This document shows positions 31,775 through 43,102 of a DNA stretch of 64,000 nt, one piece after another; position 1 is the first letter of the stretch; each line of letters opens with the position of its first letter. A program made the translations under genes and the position numbers. The notes under the pieces are model-generated. The model saw only the letters and a list, made by a program, of their open reading frames with translations, was not told the DNA's origin and made no database searches. The DNA lies in NCBI GenBank assembly GCA_019279435.1, contig JAAALK010000283.1, forward strand, positions 7,254,001-7,318,000. The letters run 5' to 3'. Origin of the DNA: Zizania palustris. Its lineage: Eukaryota > Streptophyta > Magnoliopsida > Poales > Poaceae.

Positions 31775-34700
31775 CTACTCGAATAACTCGGGGTATTGGG
31801 CTTTTAGTTCGTCTTCTTTTTCCCAAGTGGCTTCTTCGGCGGGATGGTTGTTCCATTGGACTTTGCAGAAGCGGACAACGCGACTTCTGGTTACTCTCTC
31901 CTTGGTTTCCAAGATCTTGACGGGTTTCTCTATGTAGGTCAAGTCTTCTTGGACATTAAGCTGTTGAAGGTCGGCTTGCTCGGTGGGTACACGGAGGCAC
32001 TTCTTCAGTTGAGAGACATGGAACACATCGTGAACTCCTACCAAGGATGGAGGCAGTTCAAGTTGATATGCCACTTCTCCTTGTCGTCGGAGGATCTGGA
32101 AAGGTCCGACATAGCGGGGTGCTAGCTTGCCTTTCATGTTGAACCTTTGAGTGCCACGGAGGGGAGTGACTCGGAGATAGACATAATCGCCCTCCTCAAA
32201 GGCTAGGTCTCTTCGACGGTTGTCGGCATAGCTCTTTTGCCTGGATTGGGCTGCCTTCAATCGGTCTCTTATGATCTTAACCTTCTCTTCCGCTTCTCTT
32301 AATAAATCAGTCCCAAACAGTTGTGACTCTCCGGTTTGATCCCAGAGTAACGGTGTTCTGCACTTACGTCCATAGAGTGCTTCGAACGGGGACATTTGCA
32401 GGCTGGATTGATAGCTGTTGTTGTAGGAGAACTCTGCATACGGTAAGTTCTTATCCCACATTCCGCCAAAGTCTAGAGCACAAGCTCTAAGCATATCCTC
32501 CAATATCTGGTTGACCCTTTCGGTTTGACCGTCGGTCTGTGGATGATAGGCGGTGCTAAAGTTCAGCCGGGTGCCGAGTTCCTCTTGAAGGTTCTTCCAA
32601 AACTTGGAGGTAAACTGACTCCCGCGGTCAGATACAATCTTCTTAGGAACTCCGTGGAGGCACACGATCCGGGTCATATACAACTCAGCCAACTTGGCGA
32701 CGGTGTAAGTTGTCTTGACCGGAACGAAGTGAGCTACCTTGGTGAGTCGGTCGACGATCACCCAGATAGAATCATGACCAGCTTGGGTCCTGGGCAGTCC
32801 CGTGATGAAGTCCATTCCTATCTCTTCCCACTTCCATTCAGGGACCTTGAGAGGTTGAAGAAGTCCGGCAGGTCTTTGATGCTCTGCCTTGACTCGCCGG
32901 CATGTGTCGCACTTGGCCACATACTCAGCTATTTCTCTCTTCATGCTGACCCACAAATATTTTTCCTTTAGGTCTTGGTACATCTTTGTACTCCCGGGAT
33001 GGATGAAGTATAATGTATCATGGGCTTCTTGAAGAATGAGGGTCTTCAACTCAGGTTTGTCGGGTACGCAGATCCGGTTTCCGAACCAGATGGTACCATG
33101 CTCGTCCTCGGAGAATCCGGGGGCTTTACCCTTCCTCATGTTCTGCTGGATTTCCAGGATGTCCGGATCTTCCTTCTGCTTTTCTCGGATCTGGTCTATT
33201 AAGACAGGCCGAGACTCCTAGGCAGCGAGGTACGCTCGAGTGGTGATCCCTAGGTTTAGCCTTTCCATCTCCTTATAAAGTAAAGGAGCTTGGTCTTGAA
33301 TCATGATGGCATTGCAGTACCCTTTTCGACTAAGGGCGTCTGCCACCACATTCGCTTTGCCAGGATGATAATGGATGCCCAAGTCGTAATCCTTTATCAG
33401 TTCCAACCATCTCCTTTGCCTGAGATTCAGATCTGGTTGGGTGAATATGTACTTGAGGCTCTTGTGGTCGGTGAAGACCTCACACCGATTTCCCACAAGG
33501 TAATGTCTCCATATCTTCAAGGCATGAACCACGGCTGCTAGTTCCAGGTCATGGGTTGGGTAGTTCAGCTCGTGCGGTCTCAGTTGCCGGGAGGCGTAGG
33601 ATATCACTTTCCCTTCTTGCATTAAGACGCATCCCAACCCTTGACGAGAGGCATCACAGTAGACGAGGAAGTCTTTCCGGATGTCTGGCAGAGTCAGAAT
33701 AGGAGCTGACACTAGCTTCTTCTTGAGGGTCTGGAAGCTTTCTTCGCAGTCGGGGGTCCATTCAAACTTCACTTCCTTCTGCAGAAGTCTGGTCATAGGC
33801 TTGGCGATCTTGGAAAAATTCTCGATGAACCGGCGGTAGTATCCGGCCAATCCGAGAAAACTCCGGATCTCGGTCACGGTCGTGGGCTGCAGCCAGTTGG
33901 TTACTGCTTCAACGGTGGTTGGGTCCACTGCTATTCCTCCGGTAGATATGACATGGCCGAGGAACTTCACCTCAGACGACCAAAATTCGCATTTGCTGTA
34001 TTTGGCGTACAGTTGCTGCTCCCTTAGCTTTCCGAGGGTCAGACGGAGGTGGGTCTCGTGTTCTTCCTTGGTCTTGGAGTAAACGAGGATATCGTCGATG
34101 AATACCACGATGAACTTGTCCAAGAACTCCATGAATACATTGTTCATCATGTTCATGAAAAAGGCCGGGGCATTCGTGAGTCCGAACGACATCACGGTGT
34201 ACTCGTAGAGTCCATAGCGGGAGGTGAAGGCAGTCTTGGGTATGTCTTCTTCTCTAATCCTCAACTGGTGATAACCTGACCTGAGGTCAATCTTGGAAAA
34301 CACCGAGGATCCTTTCAGCTGATCGAACAGGTCGTCGATTCGAGGCAATGGGTACTTGTTCTTAATGGTCACGTCGTTCAGGGCTCTATAGTCCACGCAC
34401 ATCCTCTTGGTCTTGTCCTTCTTCATGGCAAATATAACCGGTGCACCCCAGGGTGAGGTACTCGGTCGAATGTAACCTTTCTGCTCTAGGTCTTCGATGT
34501 TGCTCTTGACTTCAGCTAGTTCATTGGCGGCCATTCGGTACGGGCGCTTGGAGATTGGAGTGGTTCCGGGGACAAGTTCGATCCTGAATTCGATGTCCCG
34601 CTTGGGAGGCATTCTGGGTAGATCTTCAGGGAAGACATCCGCAAACTCCTTGACTATAGGCACCTCTTCAAGAGCTATCGAGCGAAGGGATGCTCCGAGT

Positions 34701-36241
34701 GGTTTGCGACTGGTCATGCGAAAGGTGACGGTTACGCCTTCAGGATTGGTCACCGCGACGGACTTGTTGGCACAGTCGATCACTCCCTTGTGCTTCATCA
34801 ACCAATCCATCCCTAGTATAAGGTCGAGTCCGGTGCATTGGATGAGGACAGGCTCGGCCCGAAACAGTACTCCTTGGATGTCAATTTGAACCTTAGGGCT
34901 GTATAAGCGGGCTGAGGTCCTATTGCCGGGGGTGGCAATCACCATGGGGATGGGTAGAGGGAGCACGTCCAGTTTGTTTGTTTTCACAAAATCTTCCGAG
35001 ACGAAGGAGTGGGTTGCTCCAGAGTCAAATAATATGACGGCCGGTACGGAATTCACAGTAAACGTACCGAGCACGACTTCAGGAGCCTCCTGAGCTTCTT
35101 CCGCGCTGATGTGGTTGACGCGGGCACGAACTGCCTGGTTGGGGGCCGCGCCCTGAGCTGGCTTGGGGTGAGGACACTGGTGTGCATAGTGCCCTTCCTT
35201 GCGGCAGTTGAAGCAGACGACCGGCCTTCCTTGGCGATCCTTCAAGATCGGGGCCTTGGCGGCTGGTGTCGGCTGAGCGGCCGGAGCTGGTGGAGCGGGG
35301 CGAGGATGCCCGGCGTTGGATCCACCGGCGGCGTGAGGTGGCCTGTAGGTGGGCCGAGGATGGTAGGCGGGCGCTGGTGGCGGAGGGACGAAGCGGGGCC
35401 TTTGAGAGTTCGCCTGCTGATGCTTGAAGGCGATCATCTTCCTCTTCTTGAGGTCCAGCTTGTTCTGCTCAGTCTCTTGGATGAGCGCTTTGTTGACCAG
35501 CCGTTGGAAGTCGGCGAAGTCGGCGGTGACGAGCTGGATGGACAGCTCATCCTTAAGTCCCCTGAGGAACTTGGCTTGGCGGAGGGCATCGGTGCGCACT
35601 TCCTCTGGTGCGTAGCGGGCGAGGCGGTTGAACTCATGGAGGTACTCCATGACGGTCCTGTTGCCTTGCTGCAGGTCGCGGAACTCCTGCTGTTTCACCG
35701 CGATAACGCCGACGGGGACGTGGGCAACACGAAAGGCGATGGTGAACTCCGCCCAAGTCACCACGTGGTCCTCTGGCTGGGACTCACGATAGTTGTCCCA
35801 CCATTCAGCGGCGGGACCCTGGAGCTGGTGAGTGGCGAAGGCCAACCGCTCCCGGTCGGTGTAGGGGAGGAGGTCGAGCTTCTTTCCGATGGTGCGAAGC
35901 CAATCTCCGGCCTCCATCGGGTTGGTGGTGCTCGAGAAGATGGGCGGGCGCACGCGCAGGAACTCGGAGAGTTGCGGAGCGGGCGCGGGTGTTGGTGCGC
36001 GAGGGGCGGGCTCCCCGTTCTGCAGACGGTCCAACTGAGCCTGTTGGTTTTGCATTTGGGTGAGGAGGGCGGTGATCAGGTGGTTCTGATTCGCCATCAT
36101 CTCCGCCAAGGTGGGATGGTTGGCGGAAGGCGACCCAGACTGACGCGGGCCCGTTGCACCCTAGTTGGGTACAACACCCTCAGGCGCATCACGGCTTCCT
36201 CCTGCTCCGTTGTTGGAGCCGGTGTTCTGGTGGTCGGCCAT
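31775..36241 (-). pseudogene. Tekay-type gag-pol polyprotein with chromodomain, two in-frame TAG
   Basis: From the ATG at 36241 (MADHQNTGSN) to the stop at 31775 one frame of about 1488 codons remains, interrupted only by TAG at 36163-36161 and TAG at 33220-33218. Domains in order: gag (WWDNYRESQP), zinc knuckle CFNCRKEGHYAHQC, protease LFDSGATHSF, RT (FVVFIDDILVYS type, FIDD), RNase H (VYCDASRQGLG, TDHKSLKYI, VVADALS), integrase HHCC (H..HPG..CDTCRR), the D-D-E set (MDFITG, SDRGSQF, DGQTERVNQ), the GPF module and a chromodomain (VTRSRVVRFCKVQW.., EEATWEKEDEL). The second stop separates RNase H from integrase. All other catalytic motifs look intact. Confidence 0.95.
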
Positions 36242-36429
36242 CTTCTGAATTCATAAGGTTATAAGGAAAAAAAGTTGACAACACCATTAACAAACATAGT
36301 TCAAGCATATAAATTAAGTGGTAAAAATGTTTATTACAATCAAGTTCTTATTCTACCCACCACACACTTGTCGTGGGTAGCACCACATACAAAATAATGC
36401 TTTTTATTTTAAGTAGCGACTCCTAACGT

Positions 36430-37209
36430 CTACTCGCCACCGGAGGTGGTCTCCGTGCTCTCGGAACCACGAGTGCGTGGCTCTAGAGAGATGGTGGGCT
36501 CGAGAAAATTCTCGATGATGGAGTCGGAGACGAGGCCGGGGCGTGGTGTAGGGGCGCTGGTGGAGGGCCTGGCGGGGGAGGGTCGTGGCGGGATCCTCTT
36601 GGGGCGAGGGAGGGGCTCACGGATGGGCTTCTTCTTCCTTGGAAGAAGAGGAACCATCTCCGCAATATCCTTCTGCAGCTGCATGATCTTGCGCTGCAAC
36701 TCGCCATTCTGTTGGATCAGGTTCTTCGTTTCTTCACGAAGGAACTCAACCGCCTCATGGCGCTCGTCGGCGTCGAGCACCGCCTCGGTGTGGAGATCAT
36801 CCATGGCCTGCAGAAGACGCGACTGCCGGGCCATGACCGGATCACGCACGGAGTGAACTCCGAGGTAGATGCTACGGTGGGCTCCGGGAGTGCGCTTCGG
36901 CACGAGCCGAAAGGACGAGTTCTGAAGACGATCGTCGTAGATCATCCTCAGCTCCATGAGGGCCTGGAGGGCGACTCGTTGGCACGCGACGTCGAAAGTC
37001 GGGCCTCCAAGTGCGGTGGTGTAGGGCGGCAGGTGTTCTCCGGAGCCGTGGACGGTGAGGGAGACGTCGCAAGGCCCGGCGAACTCGTCGGGGTACACTC
37101 CTTGAAATTCGGGATCGAAGAGTAACCCGAGGAAGGTGAGCATCATACGGAGCTCCCGGACGAAGCCCTCGTAGTGGCGGCAGTAGCTGTGGACTTGGTA
37201 GACCAGCAT
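36430..37209 (-). CDS. Extra 259-residue leader ORF between PBS and gag of the Tekay-type element
   Basis: The ATG at 37209 begins MLVYQVHSYCRHYEGF. The N-terminal half is compact (VRELRMMLTFLGLLFDPEFQ, GPTFDVACQRVALQALMELRM). A heptad-like stretch (EAVEFLREETKNLIQQNGEL) suggests a coiled coil. The tail is basic and Pro-rich (RKKKPIREPLPRPKR) and ends in Ser/Thr/Gly. There is no internal stop. It lies on the same strand as gag, 138 nt after the PBS and about 190 nt before the gag ATG. Sequence just before its ATG (TGTTTTGTAG) and before the gag ATG (ATGAATTCAG) resembles splice acceptors. I do not recognise the family and assign no function. Confidence 0.65.
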   Translation of the reverse strand: MLVYQVHSYCRHYEGFVRELRMMLTFLGLLFDPEFQGVYPDEFAGPCDVSLTVHGSGEHLPPYTTALGGPTFDVACQRVALQALMELRMIYDDRLQNSSFRLVPKRTPGAHRSIYLGVHSVRDPVMARQSRLLQAMDDLHTEAVLDADERHEAVEFLREETKNLIQQNGELQRKIMQLQKDIAEMVPLLPRKKKPIREPLPRPKRIPPRPSPARPSTSAPTPRPGLVSDSIIENFLEPTISLEPRTRGSESTETTSGGE

Positions 37210-37331
37210 CTACAAAACATCAAGTTGAATAAAAGTGAGGAGAGGAACAAAGTTTATGAAGTAGATTTTCGAGAAATAATTTCCTGTGGCTAATGGCTAG
37301 GCGGGTCTGTTTGGCTTCCTACAGTCGAGTC

Positions 37332-37344
37332 GGCTCTGATACCA
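37332..37344 (-). other. Tekay-type primer-binding site (tRNA-iMet)
   Basis: The minus strand reads TGGTATCAGAGCC three bases inside the 5' LTR. This is the standard complement to the 3' end of initiator methionine tRNA in plant chromoviruses. Confidence 0.95.
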
Positions 37345-37347
37345 TCT

Positions 37348-40300
37348 TGTAGCGCCCCGATTTAACAAATCGAGACATTATTGAATTTCATAAGAAAAAC
37401 AATAATACAAGAGGTTCATCATGCGACAATCGTACATACGACAGTGTTCATGGTACGCAGACCATATTTATTACATCATTGTTTAAATAAAAACAGTAAG
37501 GTAAAATAATTAGAAAACGGCATGACGAACGTCTTCTTCAGGATTTTTCTCCCCAACTGGGTCGCTACTCCAGACCGTCCTCGTAGTAAGCATCCTCTGT
37601 GGGGTCCAACGGGTATGAGTACAAAAGTACTCAACAAGCCACCGCAAAATGCAAATAATAATGCAGGGTAATAAACAAGGAAGGATAATGGCTAACATTG
37701 CGGAATAATGCAGTTGCAGTTATTGCATTTAGTGTAATCATATTTTAATCACGCGGAAAGTAAACATCAACATCATCAACATCAACTAACTCGAGGGGTA
37801 CAGTCAGCCCCACCTCGCTCAACGGTCCTTACATGTCAATCCATCATGCACATACATATTCAAAATAAACTAACTGGGGGATGTCACGCAACCCGCCCTT
37901 GACCGTGGGCTCGGCTTTTCGAAAAGATTTAAGACTCTGATCAGAGATGTACTACTGTACCCACAAGGCACGCACTCATCCCAAACGAGATGACCCATTT
38001 CACGGGAACTCATGCAAAAACCTCAATATGAGATGTTCCAAGCGATAACCACCCGCTCTAGGTTTCGCCGGTGCACCGGGCCGCATCCCGGCTAACGTCG
38101 CGCCCCCTTTTGCGCCACATTGGTACAAGTCACCCGCAGGTGCAACTTGACCCATCTCCAAATGGTGGCCTCGGTTTGGAACAACCCATACCTTAGTTAG
38201 GACTTACCCACTAGACTTGTGGTTAGTACGTAAGTGTATTGCAACGGATCCCTCAGACCGGTCCTTATAGTGCCCCGGGTGCTACCAACCAATGCCCTAG
38301 CTTGCACCCGAAACCCACCATGCATACACTCACAACCATGACTCATCACCAACAGAGTTTCCAAGGATAAGAAGTAACGGGGATCATATAATAGAACCAT
38401 TTTGCTACGACTCATTTTTATCCTATAGCGGTCGTGTCAATACATTGGACACTAGCTAATATCATTGACCATAAGGTGACAAGGAGGTTAGGCGAGATAG
38501 CATGGCTTGGGTTGCACATCAAGATCGGGGGATCCTAAATCAATATAATGTAAGGGTTCATTTGACTAATGCATATATAACCTATGTGTTTTAGCGATAG
38601 TTTAATCAAACATGGGTTCAATATGCTCAAAAGATTAGTTTGGTGACTTGCCTTGTTCAGCGAAAGGCGAGGGAGGGACTTCCGGGAAGTATTCTGGTTC
38701 CTCGACGACGTCGTAGTCTTTTCAATAAAATAAAATAAAAGAACACAACATTCAATCAAACAATATAGCATTACATGATAAGCACATAAGTTAAAGTTGG
38801 TTTGATTTAAAATAAGATAAATTCAATTGTTAAGGTTCTGAAATTTATTTCATAAATAATTTTAAAGGGATTAAAATGAAGGGTTGTCCTTTTTAGAAAA
38901 CAAATGTTTGAATGTGAATAGCCCCATATTAAGTTCCTTAATGATTTATGAAATGAAAAGTTCATGTTATTTTGAGGGCTTTTAGTACATGGACAGAAAA
39001 GAATTAATATAAATTTTTCTGAAGTTTAAATGTTTGAATTCATATTTTAATCATAGTGGTATTTGAATACTTATTTAAATAAACATGAAAATTCAAAGTA
39101 AGCCTACTGTTTTTATTACACAAACATGTAGAGAATAATATTATGAATTTTCTGAAAGTGGAATGGCAATTTTTAGAGTTCAAATGCACCAGATATGAAT
39201 TTTACAAGTTTAAAAGTATTTCTGAAATTCATTTTCCATTTTTAAACTCCTCGGGTCCACGGTGAGCCAGACCCACGGTGAACCCGCGCACTGTGCGCGT
39301 GCGCCGGGTCGATCTGGACCGTCGGATCCAGATCCGACGCGCGAGGGCGAGGCGGGGCGCGTAAGTTACGATGGACGGTCAGGATTAAAACGTGCGAAGG
39401 GGTACCACGTGGACGCACGAGATCGCACGCCGGTTTTAAATGAAAACGAACGCGTGAGATCAAAACATAACGCTTTGACCAGATCCGACGGTGCGGATAA
39501 GATCGCGTACGTGGGCTCACGCGCGTCGTTCGATCGCGATCGCACGGTCGGGATCAGATCCGACACGGCACGGGTACTCGACCCGTGCCGGTCGTCTTCT
39601 CCGACGACGGCGAGCGGGCCAGCGTCCACGGCGAGCGACGGCGGTCCTAGCTAAGCCTAGAAATGGAAGGGGGACGCTACGGCGGTCACGATGGTACCTT
39701 GGCGGCGGTCCGGGGACGACGGGGCGTGGCCGGCGACGAGGGTAGACGCGGAAGGCTCCTCGGGTACTTGACGGCGACGGTGTTACGGCGATCTCCTTGA
39801 CCAGCGGAGATGTGGCCGAGGTAGGGGACGTCCTTGCGGTCACGACGGTGGCGGAGGCGCGGGCCGGGGTGGTCCGAGGTGACGGCGAGGGGCGGCCGGA
39901 GGCGAAGCAGGTGGAAAACGCTCAAAGGCGAAGGGAGGGCGCTCTGTTCGTTCTCGAAGCGAGTGGGCGTGGGGGTCGGACGCGGCGTAGGCCGGGGGTT
40001 AAATAGGACACCGGAGGGGGCTCGCATGCAAGGAAAGCTGAGGGGGGGCTTTACTCACCGGCGAAGGCGCGGCCGGGCGCATGAAGGCGATCCAGGGGCT
40101 TAAACGCGCGCCTTAACGCACTTAATTGACCGGTGGGCCTCGGGGGAGTTAATGCCGGCCTCGGTTTAATGGAAGGGGGAGCCGGCGAGGGGATCCGAGG
40201 CGAAGTTCTCACCGGCGGGATTAGGGGGGCTGGCGCGAGGTTGCAGATGGTTCTGACGAGCGGGGACCACTGGCCAGCGAGCGCGGACGAGCGAGGGAGG

Positions 40301-40724
40301 CAGCTGACGGGTGGGGCCAGGTTGTCGGGTGCGCGCGCGAGGGGAGGAAATCGGCGCCGACAGGTGGGGTCCGGATGTCAGTCTAAGGCGCGCGGGGTAA
40401 TGGGCTGGGCCGGCAGGGAGAGAGAGAAGGGAGGGAGGGGAGCCCATTACTGTTACTAAGGTTTTTCAGATTTAAAATAATTGCAGAAAATGGATTAAAT
40501 ATTTTGGGGTATTTCCAGAGTGGATAAAAATTTATAAAAATTCTCAAAAACATTTCTTGGCTTTAGGATCATATACAAAAATTTTCACCTCCTAGTTTGG
40601 CCATCTACTCTATGTTGTAGTTAAAAAGGGTATAAAGGAGTATTAAAAGTATTTTCAGAAATAATAATTCCAAGAAATTGAATTTAATAATATTTTTATT
40701 GTTTTGAAAATTTGGGGTGTTACA
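37348..40724 (-). repeat. Tekay-type 5' LTR
   Basis: 3377 bp, paired with 28354..31731. The palindrome CTTTTCGAAAAG is at 37915-37926. The GC-rich inner domain (about 39255-40440) again shows long but unsupported open frames. Confidence 0.95.
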
Positions 40725-40729
40725 CGGGT

Positions 40730-41114
40730 GCTTCATGCGAAGCTAAGGAGGAGAAGAGAGTGAAGGATGCAAGGCGCTGAGAAGAAAGCAAATGGGAAGC
40801 GTGCCGAAGCCGTGTGCGGTAAACCCCTATTTATAGGCGGTAAAAATCCCGACGGTTCATGGGCCGAACCCGCTAATAGGTGGGCCTCCAGCGAAGGCGA
40901 AGCGGCCCACCGCACTGTAACGGTCATTTTTATAGCCTTTGCGGGGTTAGTTGATCCCCCCGGGGTAATTCTGACAGCTGACGTAGGCTGGTATTACCTA
41001 CGCATTTCGAAGCTACCTTCGGTCCATGCTCCGAAGGCCTATTTTCTCTAAAGTTGTAAATTTCGGTCATTTGTCCCAAGGGCGCACGCACCCCTTCGTC
41101 CCGAAGGCCTGCAA
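40730..41114 (+). other. Right part of the Tat-2 interior (upstream region of its antisense gene)
   Basis: On the minus strand this is the promoter and 5' UTR of the Tat-2 antisense gene, separated from the ATG at 28310 by the Tekay insertion. It continues to the PPT. No coding sequence recognised. Confidence 0.7.
40828..40835 (-). promoter_or_regulatory. TATA box of the antisense gene in Tat-2
   Basis: TATAAATA on the minus strand, within CGCCTATAAATAGGGG. With the Tekay insertion and one target copy removed it would lie about 149 bp upstream of the ATG at 28310, matching Tat-1 (121) and Tat-3 (139). Confidence 0.7.
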
Positions 41115-41126
41115 GTGAGGGGCTAT
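41115..41126 (+). other. Tat-2 polypurine tract
   Basis: GTGAGGGGCTAT directly precedes the 3' LTR start TGTTGGGGG. Confidence 0.8.
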
Positions 41127-41666
41127 TGTTGGGGGAATAAGTTTCCCTTGAACAGGGGCCAAATGACGTCAGCCTCCGATAGCCTTTGGCCTGGAGCCCG
41201 ACACCGTCGAAGCCTGTTCCTTTCTGAAGAAGCTGTTTCCAAGACCCAGGGTACACTTTGAAGCCCGCTGGAGCGAAGCCTCCTAACCACTTCGGAGTCC
41301 TCCGGAGCGAAGCCGTCAAGATCCCTTAAAGATTGCCAGAAGCTAAGTCTCAGGCTAACTTCGAAGTTAGCCTCCCGACCTTGTTCGGAGTTAGCCTTTG
41401 AGCCTTGTTCAGAGTGAACCTTCGGGCTCTGTTCAGAGTTAACCTTCGGGCTCTGTTCGGAGTTAACCTTTGGGCTACCTTCGGAACTCCTCAGAGCCAG
41501 TCTCCGAACCCTTTCCAGCCAATTGAAAGCCAAGTCTCCGAGACCCCAGTTCAGAGCCCTAGTTCGGAGCCCCAGTTCGGAGCTCGGTTCAGAGTATACT
41601 TCGAAGCCCACTTTGGAGTGTACTTCGAAGCCTCCCTATGCTGTAGCTAACAAAATTGCTACAACA
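41127..41666 (+). repeat. Tat-2 3' LTR with internal deletion
   Basis: 540 bp against 1005 bp in the 5' copy. The sequences match up to CGAAGCCTCCC and again from the GCTAACAAAATTGC end, so about 465 bp are missing, including the TATAAAAG promoter. Because both LTRs are made from one template, the deletion must postdate insertion. Confidence 0.93.
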
Positions 41667-41671
41667 ATTTC

Positions 41672-42051
41672 ATTTCAAAATGCATAGCGACACACTTAGA
41701 TGCTTCCTAACGCTATTCTGTAATAGGGTAGTAATAAGGGTTGTTTTCAGGTGTATTGTGAATCATGTGATGGGATGTGAGTGGTCAAGATGGAATTTAC
41801 CCCTCCTAATAATTGGAGAGACGTCTCTTGGCCCCTGGAAGTAGTCGGATTGGAAAAGTGCATGGCCATGCCATATGACTAAAGAGTTAGTCATGATTTG
41901 AATCTGTTACTTGGTCGAGTAAAATTTTGAGATGTTCAACAAGGGTGGCATGAATCTTGCCTTGAGCTTGACTAATGTCACGTGTTAAAGGGACTGGTGC
42001 ATGCGTATATCAAGGATCAGTGAAAATTGTTTTTTGTACACCTTCAAGGGT
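41672..42051 (+). repeat. Ty1/copia 3' LTR, second part
   Basis: This is the continuation of the copia LTR after the Tat-2 insertion, up to the Tat-3 LTR at 42052. It is assigned by position between two mapped insertions; its own right end is not in the window because Tat-3 begins inside it. The 42047-42051 bases AGGGT are the expected Tat-3 target duplicate. Confidence 0.6.
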
Positions 42052-42792
42052 TGTTGGCGTAAAAGATTACACCGACATGTTTAAGGAAACTTGATCGTGG
42101 TGGATAACTTTGCCCAAAAGCTGTATTCTTGGATATTGAGATAGATATCCCTGAACAACACTGGGATAGGGTATTTATAGTGGAGCCCCTCACTAAGCCA
42201 ATACCCTCTGTCCCCTTAGTCTTACATATGTCATACAACCCCCATACCCCTAATTGGAAGTGATGCGGTCATAGGGACTCTGTTAGTCATTCAGTGACAT
42301 GGCTACATTTGACAGGCGTGATGGCTCACACGTGCGGTCTTGTCATATACCTAACACCCACTAGACCGCTACCGATCCACCCATCATGCTTCACAGGGAC
42401 TACTTGATGTCACAGCTAACGCGCTCCTACTTTTGTGGTTGGCGTCCCGCCTTGACCGAGCTCCTATGGATCCCACTCGGGGCCCTGTCATGGTTGTCTT
42501 TGAGGTCGTCTTCTGAGGGCCTCCAGCCTTCGAGGGCCCTGCTTCAAACCCTTCAACGGGGAGTCGAGGGGCTGTGCGCTGAAGGCTTCTAGCCTGGGGT
42601 AGACTCCACACTGGACCTCAGCTTCGCCCAAGGGCCTAAGCCCTTGCGGAGACTGCCTTCGGTTCTGAGGCTAACCCGGAGTGTCTACACCGATCCCCTC
42701 GCTGCTCTTCGGGCCCACACGGCCATAGGCTGTAATACTCACGGTGACCATTAGTCTCGCCTGGAATACTGCTAGGATTATTTCCCCCAACA
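42052..42792 (-). repeat. Tat-3 3' LTR
   Basis: 741 bp, TGTTGGCGTAAAAGATTAC to CCCCCAACA. The first 19 bases nearly match the Tat-1 LTR. It has TATAAATA on the minus strand at 42172-42179. Its partner is not in the window. Confidence 0.88.
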
Positions 42793-42803
42793 GTAGCCCC
42801 TCT
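42793..42803 (-). other. Tat-3 polypurine tract
   Basis: The minus strand reads AGAGGGGCTAC directly before TGTTGGGGG, as in Tat-1 and Tat-2. Confidence 0.78.
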
Positions 42804-43094
42804 CATCCACCCGTTCGACTGACCTACATATGAGAAGGGGAGGGTGCGCCAGAGATAATCCCGTGAGGAGGAACTCTTAGAAATGAACTCAACACTGATA
42901 TTTCTTGGGGATGCCAAGTGGTAAAGGAGCTAGATCGCTAGGAGCAAGTGGACGGATGCCTCGATGCACGAGCTCTCAGCTCAAGGCCCGGGCCCCTAGG
43001 ACGACTCCTCGTGCAACCCTGATGTGGTCCATGTGTCGCCCTTAGGGGAATACGAGCCGACGGGGGAGTTAATGCATCGCACGACCCCAGGCTT

Positions 43095-43102
43095 TATATA
43101 AA
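43095..43102 (+). promoter_or_regulatory. TATA box of the antisense gene in Tat-3
   Basis: TATATAAA within CTTTATATAAACCGCC, 139 bp upstream of the ATG at 43234 (MTKKKSITPT). Confidence 0.65.

Larger units (their letters stand above)
28354..40724 (-). mobile_element. Tekay/Del-type chromovirus (Ty3/gypsy), complete
   Basis: LTRs of 3378 and 3377 bp, target duplicates CGGGT at 28349-28353 and 40725-40729, a tRNA-iMet primer site and a purine tract define the element. Orientation is minus. A gag-pol frame with a chromodomain at the integrase end identifies a chromovirus; very long LTRs and the TGTAACACCCC start fit the Tekay clade. An additional 259-codon frame lies between PBS and gag. It is inserted in Tat-2, between the antisense gene's TATA box and its ATG. 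Confidence 0.95.
23515..41666 (+). mobile_element. Tat-2: non-autonomous Tat-type element carrying only the antisense gene (split by the Tekay element)
   Basis: It is flanked by ATTTC at 23510-23514 and 41667-41671, with the PBS at 24520 and the PPT at 41115-41126, so orientation is plus. Without the Tekay insertion the internal region is only about 4.2 kb and I find no gag, protease, RT, RNase H or integrase in it. The only gene is the minus-strand antisense gene at 25597..28310. LTR ends, PBS and PPT type agree with the other Tat elements, so mobilisation in trans is the obvious reading. LTR lengths differ (1005 and 540 bp) because of a deletion in the right copy. Confidence 0.9.

Noticed and set aside
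35111..36256. 381-codon plus-strand open frame opposite Tekay gag
   Set aside because: It is the complement of the conserved gag and zinc-knuckle coding sequence; the high GC of that strand keeps the reverse frame open. No TATA box or domain was seen.
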